A stretch of DNA of 64,000 bases from Ectobacillus funiculus (lineage in GTDB: Bacteria; Bacillota; Bacilli; Bacillales; Bacillaceae_G), in the NCBI RefSeq assembly GCF_004138295.1, contig NZ_SCFM01000029.1, positions 26,519 through 90,518 of the forward strand, read 5' to 3'. A model generated the notes under the pieces. That model saw nothing but the letters and a program-made list of their open reading frames with translations. It was not told the origin of the DNA and did no database searches. Position 1 is the first letter of the stretch; every line of letters starts with the position of its first letter. Below are positions 9,140-18,098 of this stretch, piece after piece. A program made the translations under genes and the position numbers.

Positions 9140-9425
9140 AAGAATCCAAACAAAATGAACTTTCATATAATTGAGCAATGAAGGGAACAAAGTAGCGTTT
9201 ATCTTCCTATAACAGAGAGCTGATGGTTGGTGCAAATCAGTATACAGATAAATGCGAATTACAATCCCAGAGCATCTTTTTCGTAGTAAAGGCATTTGCT
9301 TTTATGAAGGGAAAGACGGTCTAATGATCGTTAACAAGGAAGAGAGGCAGACTTTTTGTCTGCAATCAGGGTGGTACCGCGATAATCATCGTCCCTGCTG
9401 ATATATTCAGCAGGGACTTTTTGTT
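9140..9425 (+). promoter_or_regulatory. T-box riboswitch 1 (tyrosine specifier)
   Basis: Has a stem-I segment (AGAGAGCTGATGGTTGGTG), a specifier region GAATTACAATCC with TAC as the likely Tyr codon, and the antiterminator box AGGGTGGTACCGCG. A terminator stem GTCCCTGCTGA...TCAGCAGGGAC plus T run ends it at 9390-9425. Uncharged tRNA-Tyr would permit read-through towards aroF. Confidence 0.9.
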
Positions 9426-9485
9426 TTTTAGATAGTAGTATTATCGTGTTCGCTTTTGTAAACAAACAACTTTATAATAGTGTGA

Positions 9486-9735
9486 AGATGGGAAGCTAGT
9501 AGTGTATATCTCCCTGCTGCAGAGAGCTGATGGTTGGTGCGAATCAGTGCATAGATAAACACGAATTACAATCCCGGAGCATCTTTTTCGTAGTAAGGGC
9601 ATTTGCTTTTATGAAGGGAAAGACGGTCTAATGATCGTTAACAAGGAAGAGAGGCAGACTTTTTGTCTGCAACTAGGGTGGTACCGCGATATTTTATCGT
9701 CCCTATCGTTTTGAACGATAGGGGCGATTTTTTAT
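9486..9735 (+). promoter_or_regulatory. T-box riboswitch 2 (tyrosine specifier)
   Basis: A second complete T-box in tandem, with the same stem-I motif, the same GAATTACAATCC specifier region, AGGGTGGTACCGCG and its own terminator (GTCCCTATCG...CGATAGGGGC, 9700-9735). About 130 nt of its 3' half are nearly identical to copy 1. A possible extra -10 (TATAAT, 9473-9478) lies just upstream, with only a poor -35. Confidence 0.9.
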
Positions 9736-9788
9736 AAAGTTTTTTAAGCTATTATCCCATTTTGCTAATCATAAGGAGGAAGTTTGAT

Positions 9789-10883
9789 ATGACAGTTAAT
9801 GAATTAGAAGTATTGCGTAATAAGGTGGATGAAATTAACTTGCAAATTTTACGTTTGTTAAACGAACGTGCAGTAGTAGTAAAGGCGATTGGTCAACAAA
9901 AGAATTTACAAGGTACGAAACGTTTTGACCCAGTACGTGAACGCCAAGCTCTTGATATGATTGCTGCGAACAACGAAGGTCCTTTCGAAACATCTACACT
10001 GCAGCATATTTTTAAAACGATTTTCCAAGCAAGCTTAGAGCTGCAAGAAGATGACAATCGTAAAGCATTGCTTGTATCTCGTAAGAAGAAGCAAGAAAAC
10101 ACAATTGTTGATGTGAAGGGCGAATTGCTTGGAAACGGAACACAAACATTCGTAATGGGACCATGCGCAGTAGAAAGCTACGAGCAAGTGCGCGCTGTAG
10201 CGCAAGCAATGAAGGAGCAAGGCTTGAAATTAATGCGTGGCGGAGCATTCAAACCGCGTACTTCTCCGTACGATTTCCAAGGCTTAGGAATAGAAGGATT
10301 GAAAATTTTACGTCAAGTTGCAGATGAGTTCGATTTAGCGATCATCAGTGAAATTTTAAATCCAAACGACATTGAAATGTCTCTTGAGTACGTTGATGTA
10401 ATCCAAATCGGAGCACGTAACTCTCAAAACTTTGATTTACTAAGAGAAGCAGGAAAAGTGAATAAGCCAGTATTACTTAAACGCGGTCTTGCTGGAACAA
10501 TTGAAGAGTTCATCAATTCAGCTGAGTACATCATTTCACAAGGAAACGATCAAATCATCCTATGTGAACGCGGAATCCGCACATACGAGAAAGCGACTCG
10601 TAACACATTAGATATTTCTGCAGTACCAATCTTAAAGAAAGAAACACACTTACCAGTTGTAGTAGACGTAACACATTCTACTGGAAGAAAGGATCTATTG
10701 CTTCCAACAGCAAAAGCAGCATTGGCAATCGGTGCAGATGCAGTTATGGCTGAGGTTCACCCAGATCCTGCTGTGGCGCTTTCTGATGCTGCGCAGCAAA
10801 TGAATATTCCTGAATTCCACAAATTCATGGCTGAGGTAAAAGGCTTCCGTGATGCGTTGGCAGGAGCACAGTTAGTACGATAA
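9789..10883 (+). CDS. aroF: DAHP synthase with N-terminal chorismate mutase domain
   Basis: Condenses phosphoenolpyruvate and erythrose-4-phosphate in the first step of aromatic amino acid synthesis. The 364-residue protein has an AroQ-type chorismate mutase (about 1-90, [20 protein letters not shown]), which in Bacillus mediates feedback by chorismate/prephenate. The type-I beta DAHP synthase barrel follows, with [22 protein letters not shown] and the metal-binding [11 protein letters not shown]. Length matches B. subtilis AroA (358). The ATG at 9789 follows AAGGAGG; upstream in-frame starts are rejected. Expression is gated by two tyrosine T-boxes. Confidence 0.96.
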   Translation: MTVNELEVLRNKVDEINLQILRLLNERAVVVKAIGQQKNLQGTKRFDPVRERQALDMIAANNEGPFETSTLQHIFKTIFQASLELQEDDNRKALLVSRKKKQENTIVDVKGELLGNGTQTFVMGPCAVESYEQVRAVAQAMKEQGLKLMRGGAFKPRTSPYDFQGLGIEGLKILRQVADEFDLAIISEILNPNDIEMSLEYVDVIQIGARNSQNFDLLREAGKVNKPVLLKRGLAGTIEEFINSAEYIISQGNDQIILCERGIRTYEKATRNTLDISAVPILKKETHLPVVVDVTHSTGRKDLLLPTAKAALAIGADAVMAEVHPDPAVALSDAAQQMNIPEFHKFMAEVKGFRDALAGAQLVR

Positions 10884-10904
10884 AATATCCCTTTTATAAG
10901 GTAG

Positions 10905-10953
10905 AAAAAAGGATAGAAGCAAGCAGGGAATTCTGCATGCTCTATCCTTTTTT
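10905..10953. terminator. Bidirectional terminator between aroF and the MFS gene
   Basis: AAAAAAGGATAG pairs with CTATCCTTTTTT. It works for both convergent genes. Confidence 0.85.
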
Positions 10954-10970
10954 ACATTTCCACAGAAAAG

Positions 10971-12257
10971 TTATGCTTTAAATGACTCTTCTGTCCTTAT
11001 GGATGCGGGTGTTTGTTTTTTAATTACAATTACAAATAAACTCGCCAGCAAGCAAAAAATTCCGGCAAGAAGAAATGCCCATTTATAAGAATTGAGTATT
11101 TCATAAATAATCCCTCCACCAAAAGCAGCTACTGCCGCACCTGCCTGATGGGATGCGAAAATCCATCCATAAACAATGCCGCTTTTTTTCACACCAAAGA
11201 TTTGTCTGGAAATACCGATAGTTGGCGGTACAGTTGCAATCCAATCAAGTCCATAAAACACAGAAAAGATAATGAGCAAAGTAAAGGAACCTTCAAATAA
11301 AGCATAAGGAAGTAATAGGAGGGAAGCTCCCCTTAGACTATAATACCAAAATAATAGCCAACGGTTGTCGAAACGATCTGACAACCAACCTGAAACAGTG
11401 GTACCTACAAGGTCAAAAATCCCCATGAATGAAAGCAGCAAGGCAGATGTAACTAAAGGAACTCCGAAGCTCATACAGTAAGAAACAAAATGTGTACCGA
11501 TTAATCCACTCGTTGAAAGGCCACAAACAAAGAAGCTCCCCGCTAATAACCAGAATTCCTTAACCTTCACTGCCTCGAATAAGCCATTAAAAGCAATCAT
11601 AATCGGATTTTTCTTTTCAAATTCATTGCTCTCTTGTCTTTCTTTCTCCAGTCCATATGGGAGTATCCCCATATCTTTTGGTGTATTCTTCATAAACAAT
11701 AAGATGATAACAAGCATGATAAAACTAAGAATCATAATCAATCCAACCGCCCATCGCCACGAATAATGATCAATAAGCAGGGCTAAGACGGGAAGCAGTA
11801 TTAACTGACCTGTGGCTGTACTTGCAGTTAATATCCCTACTGCAAGTCCCCTTTTTTTCTCAAACCAATGATTTGCAATATATGGACTTAGGACCGTTAA
11901 AAATAATCCGGACCCTAACCCGATAATAACACCCCAAATCATAATCAGCTGCCAAGGCTGCTGCATCACAAAGGTTAGCAAGATTCCTGTCAACAGTATT
12001 GCCATAGAGGTGACCATCATTTTCTTTAATCCAAGCACTTCAATTAATGCTGCCATAAATGGACCAGATATGCCATATAAAAACAGGCCAACTGCAAAAG
12101 CTAATGAAATGGTAGATCGGTCCCAGCCGAATTCTTTCTCGAAAGGATCTATGAAAACCCCCGATGATGACCGGACAATTCCAGCGACAATAATAGAGAA
12201 GAAAGAAATAATTAAAATAATCCAACTATAATGAATCCGCTTCAAAGCTTCACCCAC
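10971..12257 (-). CDS. MFS transporter (OFA/monocarboxylate-like)
   Basis: A 428-residue major facilitator protein with twelve predicted membrane segments in two six-helix halves and a charged central loop near residue 200 (GLEKERQESNEFEKKN). The opening segment and the VGLFLYGISGPF stretch resemble the oxalate:formate/monocarboxylate branch, but substrate is unknown. The start is a GTG at 12257 after AGGAA; the ATG two bases upstream is out of frame. It is convergent with aroF and shares its terminator. Confidence 0.8.
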   Translation of the reverse strand: MGEALKRIHYSWIILIISFFSIIVAGIVRSSSGVFIDPFEKEFGWDRSTISLAFAVGLFLYGISGPFMAALIEVLGLKKMMVTSMAILLTGILLTFVMQQPWQLIMIWGVIIGLGSGLFLTVLSPYIANHWFEKKRGLAVGILTASTATGQLILLPVLALLIDHYSWRWAVGLIMILSFIMLVIILLFMKNTPKDMGILPYGLEKERQESNEFEKKNPIMIAFNGLFEAVKVKEFWLLAGSFFVCGLSTSGLIGTHFVSYCMSFGVPLVTSALLLSFMGIFDLVGTTVSGWLSDRFDNRWLLFWYYSLRGASLLLLPYALFEGSFTLLIIFSVFYGLDWIATVPPTIGISRQIFGVKKSGIVYGWIFASHQAGAAVAAFGGGIIYEILNSYKWAFLLAGIFCLLASLFVIVIKKQTPASIRTEESFKA

Positions 12258-12395
12258 ATTTCCTAGATAATAATGTAGTTATTTTATATCGAAACTATAT
12301 ATAACACTCAATACGTTTGTATAACACTGAAAGCGCATACCTTGATTTTACTTTATTATTGTTTAAGCAGGGTTTAGATTGATTGAATACGAAAG

Positions 12396-12437
12396 AAAAA
12401 GGCAACTTTCGATTTTTTGCCGAAAGCTGCCCTTTTA
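12396..12437 (-). terminator. Terminator after the second MFS gene
   Basis: AAAAAGGCA-CTTTCG pairs with CGAAAG-TGCCCTTTT. It serves the minus-strand MFS gene that ends at 12472. Confidence 0.8.
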
Positions 12438-12471
12438 TTAGAATCTAATTGCACCTTGCTAGATAAAAACT

Positions 12472-13785
12472 TTATATTAGTTCTTTGCTTGAAGTCTTAC
12501 GAGACCAAACAACTACAGGAATAAGCAGAAGTGATAGGATAGCTCCAGAAAGTGATAGTACTGCATAACTAGAATGAGCGACTACTATTCCCGATAACGC
12601 ACCGCCCGAGGCACCTGATAATGCAAGCAAGACATCAACCGACCCCTGTGTTTTGGCGCGAACAGATGGATGTGTTGCATCTACAATGAGAGCAGTTCCA
12701 CTTATTAATCCAAAGTTCCAGCCAACACCAAGCAGGACTAGCGCGCAGATAAGCAGTGCCATTGAATCTGCTGGCGCAAAAGCTGCCAGCAGACCAGAGG
12801 CCAGAAGTGTGGCACCCGCAGCAACAGCCATTGCAGTACGACCGACTTTATCTACAAGCAGGCCGGTAACAAGTGAAGGAAAATACATAGCGCCTACATG
12901 AAAGCCTATGACCAAGCCCACTTCCCTCAAACCATGGCCATGATGTCCCATGTGGATCGGTGTCATTGTCATAATGGCTGCCATGACAAATTGAGTCAAA
13001 ACCATAATGGTAGCACCTACGACAATTCCTCTTTTATTGATTGTAGAATTTTCCGCATTCAGTTTTTCCTGCACCATATGCTCTTCCTCCTGGGCATTCG
13101 CTAGGGCTGTAGACACAACCAAAGGGTCTGGACGAAGAAAAAGCAAGAGAACCAATCCGGCAAGGATAAAAGCAGCGGCTGCTAAGATAAAGGGACCAGC
13201 CAAAGTTGGAACACCAATAGAATTCGCAAATTGTCCCATCACATCGACCAAGTTAGGACCCGCTACAGCACCAAAGGTAGTAGAAACCATGGCCATGCTC
13301 ACAGCAGTTGCCCGCTGTTTAGCTGTCGCCAGGTCTGTACCTGCGTAGCGTGCTTGCAGATTTGCGGCAGTACCCGCCCCATAAATAAGCAGGGAAGCGA
13401 ATAAAAGCAAGATACTGTTGATTAAGGCGGCGATTATAATACCGATCGCACCTAATCCACCAGCAAGAAAGCCGGCTGCCAGTCCGGCTCTGCGCCCAAA
13501 ACGCTGTGAAAGCCGGCCTACCAGCAGTGCGGACCCTGCAGATCCTAAAGTGAGTAAGGCAACGGGAATCCCCGCTGCACTTTCCGTTCCCAGCATATCT
13601 TGGGCGAGAAGTGCACCTACCGTTATACCAGCTGCCAGTCCTGCCCCTCCAAAGATTTGCGAAAGGATCACAATTCTTAATGTTTTTTTATAGAGCCGTT
13701 GTTGTTTTTCTGGTGAATCAATATAATCCTGTAACCAAACAGGCTGCTGTTTTGGTCTGCTGATATCTTCTGTTTCAGCTATCAT
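12472..13785 (-). CDS. MFS transporter, drug-efflux-like
   Basis: A 437-residue major facilitator with a long hydrophilic N-terminus (about 40 residues) before the first membrane helix, then twelve helices. The loop-2/3 signature appears as GRLSQRFGRRAGL and the second-half copy as GLLVDKVGRTAM. I place the start at the ATG at 13785, 8 nt after AGGAGG. The in-frame GTG at 13794 lies inside that ribosome site. Substrate is not inferable; the Ala/Gly-rich helices look like efflux carriers. It is GC-richer than its neighbours. Confidence 0.8.
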   Translation of the reverse strand: MIAETEDISRPKQQPVWLQDYIDSPEKQQRLYKKTLRIVILSQIFGGAGLAAGITVGALLAQDMLGTESAAGIPVALLTLGSAGSALLVGRLSQRFGRRAGLAAGFLAGGLGAIGIIIAALINSILLLFASLLIYGAGTAANLQARYAGTDLATAKQRATAVSMAMVSTTFGAVAGPNLVDVMGQFANSIGVPTLAGPFILAAAAFILAGLVLLLFLRPDPLVVSTALANAQEEEHMVQEKLNAENSTINKRGIVVGATIMVLTQFVMAAIMTMTPIHMGHHGHGLREVGLVIGFHVGAMYFPSLVTGLLVDKVGRTAMAVAAGATLLASGLLAAFAPADSMALLICALVLLGVGWNFGLISGTALIVDATHPSVRAKTQGSVDVLLALSGASGGALSGIVVAHSSYAVLSLSGAILSLLLIPVVVWSRKTSSKELI

Positions 13786-13864
13786 AAACTGCACCTCCTA
13801 ATAAAATAGTTTTTTAATTAAAAGCTTTGGCAGACTATTGAGCAATACTTAAATAAATAAGAAG

Positions 13865-13903
13865 AAGCTCATGATTATTAACAACATAATCACGAGCCCC
13901 TTG
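13865..13903 (-). terminator. Terminator after the MBL hydrolase
   Basis: On the minus strand GCTCGTGATTAT pairs with ATAATCATGAGC, followed by TTCTTCTT. Confidence 0.65.
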
Positions 13904-14003
13904 TATTTCTCCAGTGCAAATGAATGCTTCAAAACTGTGCAAAATAAAAATTAAAATTCACAATTAAACGTAACATAAAAATGTCTATCTGTCCGTTTTT
14001 AGC

Positions 14004-14762
14004 TTAAAATGTGTGTGATTCGCCGTCATCTGGCACTAAAAGATTAGCGGAGATTCCTTTTTCATAAGCAAAGCTTTTTAGTTCTTCTCTGGATAATGTC
14101 CAATGGTTGACAGCTTCCATATGAACCGAAATAATTTTTGCGTTAGGGGCAGCTTTAGACATTTCATAGATATCATGTTTGCCCATGACAAGAGAGCCGC
14201 CTTGAAGGAATTGATTATCACCGCCATTTACCACAATGACTTCTGGTTGATGTGTATCAATCACTTCTTGAATCGCTTCATACCAGACCGTATCTCCAGC
14301 TACATATAACGTCTTTTCAGTTGGGTGTTTGAAGACAACGCCACACACTAAACCAGCAAGCTTTAATATTTCTCCTCTTCCGTGCTCTCCCTTTGTTTTC
14401 ATTAATTGGATGTCCCCAAAGACTGTCTCTTCTTGTAACACTTCTACATTTTGAAATCCAGCATTTCGAACTTCTGTCGCATCCTCTTCATTTTGTACAA
14501 ACATTTTGATATCTTTTGGCAATACTTCTTTGGCAGTATCATCCCAGTGATCTAAATGCAGATGAGTGACAATCACAGCATCTACGTTAATAATATTTTC
14601 AATTGATATAGGTAAGCTAACTAAAGGATTAAATTGATCTTGCCTTAACGAATTAGGAAAAGGAGGGTATGTACCCTTCTCTGCTAAAAATGGGTCAATT
14701 AAAAACTTTTTCCCAGCATATTGGACAACGAGCGTAGCATTTCTGATTTGTTGGATATTCAT
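14004..14762 (-). CDS. MBL-fold metallohydrolase (UlaG-like)
   Basis: A 252-residue metallo-beta-lactamase-fold protein. The metal motif THLHLDHWD gives H67, H69, D71 and H72. Later segments GEHGRGE, YVAGDT and ISVHMEAVNHW supply the remaining ligands in the manner of the UlaG/YtkL branch. It is predicted cytoplasmic. The ATG is 8 nt after AAGGAG. It is divergent from an Lrp-type regulator 131 bp away, which probably controls it. The substrate is unknown. Confidence 0.85.
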   Translation of the reverse strand: MNIQQIRNATLVVQYAGKKFLIDPFLAEKGTYPPFPNSLRQDQFNPLVSLPISIENIINVDAVIVTHLHLDHWDDTAKEVLPKDIKMFVQNEEDATEVRNAGFQNVEVLQEETVFGDIQLMKTKGEHGRGEILKLAGLVCGVVFKHPTEKTLYVAGDTVWYEAIQEVIDTHQPEVIVVNGGDNQFLQGGSLVMGKHDIYEMSKAAPNAKIISVHMEAVNHWTLSREELKSFAYEKGISANLLVPDDGESHTF

Positions 14763-14893
14763 ATCGATAACTCCTTTTCTTTTTATTTGCGTTTGCTGCT
14801 TGTGCTTAGTTTATAATATGGGCAGGTACTATTTACATAGATAAAATCAAGTGTTTTTACCGTTTGACTTGAATTTTGAAAGGAGTTGATTTC

Positions 14894-15304
14894 ATGTTGG
14901 ATCAAACAGACATGCGAATATTAGAAGAATTATCTAAAAATAGTCGTATTACTATGAAGGAATTAGGAGAGAAAGTTCATTTGACTGGGCAAGCTACTTC
15001 GGCTAGAGTTACGAAGTTAGAAGATAATGGAGTAATTGAGGGTTACACAATTAAAGTGAATCAGGTTAAATTAGGGTGTTTTATACATGCTTTTATTACT
15101 ATCTTTACACAAAGCATTTATCATCAACCTTATCTCTCATTTATAGAAACACAAGAGAAATATATAATAAATAACTATAAAATTAGCGGAGATGGTTGTT
15201 ATCTTCTTGAATGTAAATTTCCATCTCATGAACTATTAGATCAATTTTTGGTAGACTTAAACAAGCATGCAAACTATAAATTATCGATTGTTATTAGTAA
15301 ATAG
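14894..15304 (+). CDS. Lrp/AsnC-family regulator
   Basis: A 136-residue feast/famine regulator. The N-terminal helix-turn-helix (residues about 5-52, MRILEELSKNSRITMKELGEK) precedes an ASNC ligand-binding domain. The ATG at 14894 is 8 nt after AGGAG; the in-frame ATG at 14876 has no ribosome site. It is divergent from the MBL hydrolase. Confidence 0.88.
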   Translation: MLDQTDMRILEELSKNSRITMKELGEKVHLTGQATSARVTKLEDNGVIEGYTIKVNQVKLGCFIHAFITIFTQSIYHQPYLSFIETQEKYIINNYKISGDGCYLLECKFPSHELLDQFLVDLNKHANYKLSIVISK

Positions 15305-15442
15305 TGCAGCAATAAAAATGGGATGTTTGTGAATAAACATACTCAGGTTATAGGAGACAAAAGTTTAAGATTATGCTCCAACAACCCGATTAGCGGCTTT
15401 CTTAATAGGGCTAATAGAGCAAACCATTCAATATTCAAGGAA

Positions 15443-15498
15443 AAGACAGGAGATCCAAGAAGGTATATTCATTCCTTCTTGGATCTCCTGTCTTTCTG
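15443..15498. terminator. Long perfect hairpin terminator
   Basis: AGACAGGAGATCCAAGAAGG pairs with CCTTCTTGGATCTCCTGTCT, followed by TTCTG. It is 140 bp after the Lrp gene. The 15305-15442 stretch before it has no supportable gene. Confidence 0.75.
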
Positions 15499-15687
15499 TA
15501 CCCACCTTATTTTCTTTGTTAATTTTCATGATTTTTATGTATCTTTTCATCTTAATTATTTATGAAGTCATGAAGTATATAAGCTTAATTTAATAAATGC
15601 TCATGTTAGCAGTACAAGTTTGACAATTACAGGCTTGCATTCCTTGAGGAGAAGTTTCTCAGCTGTTTTTTGATAAAAGCAAACGAA

Positions 15688-15722
15688 GCAGGCAACATAC
15701 ATTCCTACTCCGCCTGCTTCGG
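15688..15722 (-). terminator. Terminator overlapping the DUF1836 stop
   Basis: On the minus strand CGAAGCAGGC (coding, just before the TAG) pairs with GCCTGCTTCG, followed by TTTGCTTTT. Confidence 0.7.
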
Positions 15723-16484
15723 ATTGCTAATTGTTAAGTTTTGTAAAAAAAGAGTGGCGGACACGTAGCGCTTTGCAAGCATTTGGAAATGGGCAGTATG
15801 TACCGACAGGGCTGCAATTACAATGACATTTCGAACCGCTTCCCGTTGATCCGCGTGAAGATTAGGAAATGAGTTGGCCCAATCAGCTGCCCTTGCTTCA
15901 ATTTCCTGCTCAATCGCTATAATGGCGTCTCCTCCAGAGGCAGCAGTCGCTTCCCTGAAATTCAATTTCTCAAATAGAGAGGAGTATGCCGAATATAAAC
16001 GGATCGGGCTAATTAAGTCATCATCTCTATCTGACGGATCATTTACAATTAAACTAAGCAGCTTGCGAATGGAATCAAAGTCCAGCGCTGTTTTTAAATC
16101 TTCTACGATAAATAAAAGAGCGGCTTGCTCAATGGAATATTTCTTCCCTCTTTGCGGGGGACCGACCATATCCTTCAAATCCCGCTTTACCCAGTTTTGC
16201 AAGGCGGTTACAGAGAAGCTTGTATGCTGAATCTGATTGCCAAGCGCACCGATTTCATTAAGGGAAAAGCCAATATCGAGCTCTTCTGTTTTTACGAGCT
16301 TTTCAAAAATAGGCGGCAAGGCGGTTGTGATGAATGCATTCATTGGTATCTCGTACGTTGTTTCTGTTTTGCGAGACTTGATCCAAGCATCCTGCAAAAC
16401 CGTTAGTGCTTTTTTCTCGTTCCATCCCTTAAGGGAAAGAAGCAGGTCCGCCATCTCTTTTCTTGTTAGCTGAAGGATATTCAT
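15705..16484 (-). CDS. DUF1836 domain protein
   Basis: A 259-residue protein resembling the DUF1836 family, a Firmicute group of unknown function with a MerR-like N-terminal look. The recognisable stretch runs from PPIFEKLVKTEELDIGFSL to QRGKKYSIEQAALLFIVEDL. The ATG at 16484 follows GAGGTGG; the TTG at 16502 is rejected. The last codons form half of a terminator stem. It is divergent from the small membrane gene at 16654. Confidence 0.7.
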   Translation of the reverse strand: MNILQLTRKEMADLLLSLKGWNEKKALTVLQDAWIKSRKTETTYEIPMNAFITTALPPIFEKLVKTEELDIGFSLNEIGALGNQIQHTSFSVTALQNWVKRDLKDMVGPPQRGKKYSIEQAALLFIVEDLKTALDFDSIRKLLSLIVNDPSDRDDDLISPIRLYSAYSSLFEKLNFREATAASGGDAIIAIEQEIEARAADWANSFPNLHADQREAVRNVIVIAALSVHTAHFQMLAKRYVSATLFLQNLTISNPKQAE

Positions 16485-16653
16485 GTTTCCCACCTCGAGC
16501 AATATGGAGTTCTTATGACCTTATCTTATTAGTTATTCGTTAGAAAGTCAAACTATGAAACTATTTAACACTTGACGTTCTTTATAATAGTTCATATAAT
16601 AGGTTCATAAGAACTTGATAAAATCTAGCAAAGAAAAGAGGAGTATTCTACGT

Positions 16654-17079
16654 ATGATGAAAAAGTTCATCGGATTTCTAACAGCGCTTATGCTTATGTT
16701 CGCAGCTATCAGCTTTATTTCTCCTGATTCGGCAGAAGCAAAAGGATACAAGTCAGGAAGAAAATCGTATAGTCCAACTCAGAACGAAACGGTTGTCCAA
16801 AAGAAAGATTCAACTGTAAATTCATCTAAGTTACAACAGGATTCCAAAGCGCCGGTAACAGCTAAAAAGAGCGGCGGATTTCTAAAGGGAATGCTTCTTG
16901 GCGGAATTGGCGGATTACTTCTTGGCAGCTTGTTTGCTGGTCTTGGTCCAATTGGTGCTATACTCGCGTTTTTTGTTAACATGATGCTGCTGGCTGGAAT
17001 TGTTATGATAGGAGTCAAACTATTTAAGTATTGGAAGAAGAAGAAGCGACAACAGGAGATGGAAGCATGGCGTCGCTAA
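16654..17079 (+). CDS. Small exported/membrane protein (Tim44-like annotation group)
   Basis: A 141-residue protein with a signal peptide ending SAEA near residue 30, a hydrophilic basic linker, then a Gly-rich hydrophobic pair (GGFLKGMLLGGIGGLLLGSL and the next segment) and a Lys/Arg-rich tail. Related Bacillus proteins are often labelled as short Tim44-like preprotein translocase subunits, which is not a demonstrated function. Start ATG at 16654 after AGAGGAG; the TTG-type upstream extension lacks a ribosome site. It overlaps the next gene by 13 nt, so the two are co-translated. Confidence 0.7.
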   Translation: MMKKFIGFLTALMLMFAAISFISPDSAEAKGYKSGRKSYSPTQNETVVQKKDSTVNSSKLQQDSKAPVTAKKSGGFLKGMLLGGIGGLLLGSLFAGLGPIGAILAFFVNMMLLAGIVMIGVKLFKYWKKKKRQQEMEAWRR

Positions 17080-17366
17080 AAATTTCCGAACAGCAAATTA
17101 TTAATGCCCTTTGCTTATACATCGCTCAGAAACGACAGGTACAGCCTCAGGAGGTAGTTGTAGAGCTTATGTATGATGATGATTATGGTTACTCTGCTGA
17201 AGTAGAAGTAAACAATCGTCAGCAAATTTTAATCCAAGCCAATATGATTGAAGCGCTTCGCTTTTGGCTGGATACTCAGCAGAATATTGACCCATTCTCT
17301 GCAAGGCTGCGCTTTGAACTTCATGATGAAGAAGGCATCATCGCGTTTGCGACAGTTGGAGAATAA
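17067..17366 (+). CDS. YxcD family protein (DUF2653)
   Basis: A 99-residue acidic cytoplasmic protein of the YxcD/DUF2653 family, of unknown function. It starts at the ATG at 17067 inside the end of the previous gene, with AGGAGAT ahead of it. The conserved stretch KISEQQIINALCLYIAQ and the acidic YDDDYGYSAEV region are visible. The overlap suggests one operon and a linked role. Confidence 0.8.
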   Translation: MASLKISEQQIINALCLYIAQKRQVQPQEVVVELMYDDDYGYSAEVEVNNRQQILIQANMIEALRFWLDTQQNIDPFSARLRFELHDEEGIIAFATVGE

Positions 17367-17479
17367 ACATGATAATGAGTCTGCCACAGTTCCGCTGCTG
17401 TGTTCAGATATAGCAATTAGCAATTCCCCCTACCCTTTATATATAGGTACAGGAGGCTCTATGCTTCTTGTATGTGTTC

Positions 17480-17516
17480 AGGCTATGAAGAAGCTTTTCT
17501 TCATAGCCTATTTTTT
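17480..17516 (+). terminator. Terminator after the yxcD-like gene
   Basis: AGGCTATGAAGAA pairs with TTCTTCATAGCCT, followed by ATTTTTT. Confidence 0.9.
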
Positions 17517-17517
17517 C

Positions 17518-17552
17518 CTCCGTCTGGAAATTTATACTTTCCTACAGTGTGA
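17518..17552 (-). repeat. Truncated copy 5 of the dispersed repeat (reverse)
   Basis: Only the outer edge remains: TCTGGAAATTTATACTTTCC then TACAGTGT. Confidence 0.65.
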
Positions 17553-17584
17553 AAAAAGAGAAGCAGCTATCACTACTTGTATGA

Positions 17585-17612
17585 GACAAGGTCACCTCGG
17601 TGACTTTGTCAC
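17585..17612 (+). other. Long hairpin upstream of the omega-RNA-like element
   Basis: GACAAGGTCACC pairs with GGTGACTTTGTC across a 2-nt centre. It is 6 nt upstream of the IS605-like repeat and could be part of its left side, but the second copy has no equivalent. Confidence 0.5.
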
Positions 17613-17617
17613 GTACA

Positions 17618-17748
17618 GGAAAGTGTGAGCTCTCCCTATTTGCTCTATGAGAAGCTTGTTGAACGGCTCTGTATTTCGCTTCCTAGGAAAAGGATATGGA
17701 ATCTCCCACCTCAAGGAGCGTTAGCGAGTAGGTGGGAGTAGTTCAATT
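17618..17748 (+). ncRNA. Solo IS200/IS605-like right end / candidate omega-RNA, copy 1
   Basis: A 131-bp element nearly identical to the one at 25275. It has the palindrome CTTCCTAGGA, the stem CTCCCACCT/AGGTGGGAG around GGAGCGTTAGCGAGT, and the end GTTCAAT, which resemble the right end and reRNA (omega-RNA) of Bacillus IS605-group elements. There is no tnpA or tnpB. The flank starting TGCTATAGTAGAG would be the guide position. Assignment is from pattern memory. Confidence 0.5.
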
Positions 17749-17760
17749 GCTATAGTAGAG

Positions 17761-17952
17761 TTAATACAAATGACTGAGTGTTGCCAATGTACATAAAAGC
17801 AGTGTCACGCCAAGACCGTTGGAAATAATTTTGGCAAACAGTTCCCAGCTGCATTTTGAGTAGATTTTTATATGTAGGGCGATGATGAAACTAATGCTAA
17901 CACCGAAGAAGATAAATCCAAGCATAGAGTATGGGCTAAGTATATCCAGCAT
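17761..17952 (-). CDS. Small two-helix membrane protein
   Basis: A 63-residue hydrophobic protein with two predicted membrane helices (about 9-30 and 38-62) joined by a short basic loop. The ATG is 8 nt after a perfect AGGAGG, which makes it a real gene. Family not recognised. Confidence 0.65.
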   Translation of the reverse strand: MLDILSPYSMLGFIFFGVSISFIIALHIKIYSKCSWELFAKIISNGLGVTLLLCTLATLSHLY

Positions 17953-18098
17953 GTCAAGTTCCTCCTTCGCATATATGTAAAAGATGAATTATTTACATTC
18001 TATTATTCACAAAATTGTCAAAAAATCAAAATATAATTTCAACATGCTTGTTGAATAAGAAGAAAGCTTTTCTAGAGCAGTCATTTCAACTATAACGT

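Noticed and set aside
10012..10248. Antisense frames inside aroF, and similar long antisense frames in nirB, ssuC, ssuD and kduD
   Set aside because: Shadows caused by codon bias of real genes; no start signals and no recognisable domains.
15323..15565. 80-codon frame after the Lrp gene
   Set aside because: It runs through a long terminator hairpin and lacks a family. A regulator-like tail (PTTRLAAFLIGLIEQTIQ) in another frame is preceded by a stop, so at most it is a gene relic that I cannot support.
15663..15671. Single CTGTTTTTT near the DUF1836 terminator as a fifth operator
   Set aside because: No partner 21 bp away and no promoter; expected by chance in AT-rich DNA.
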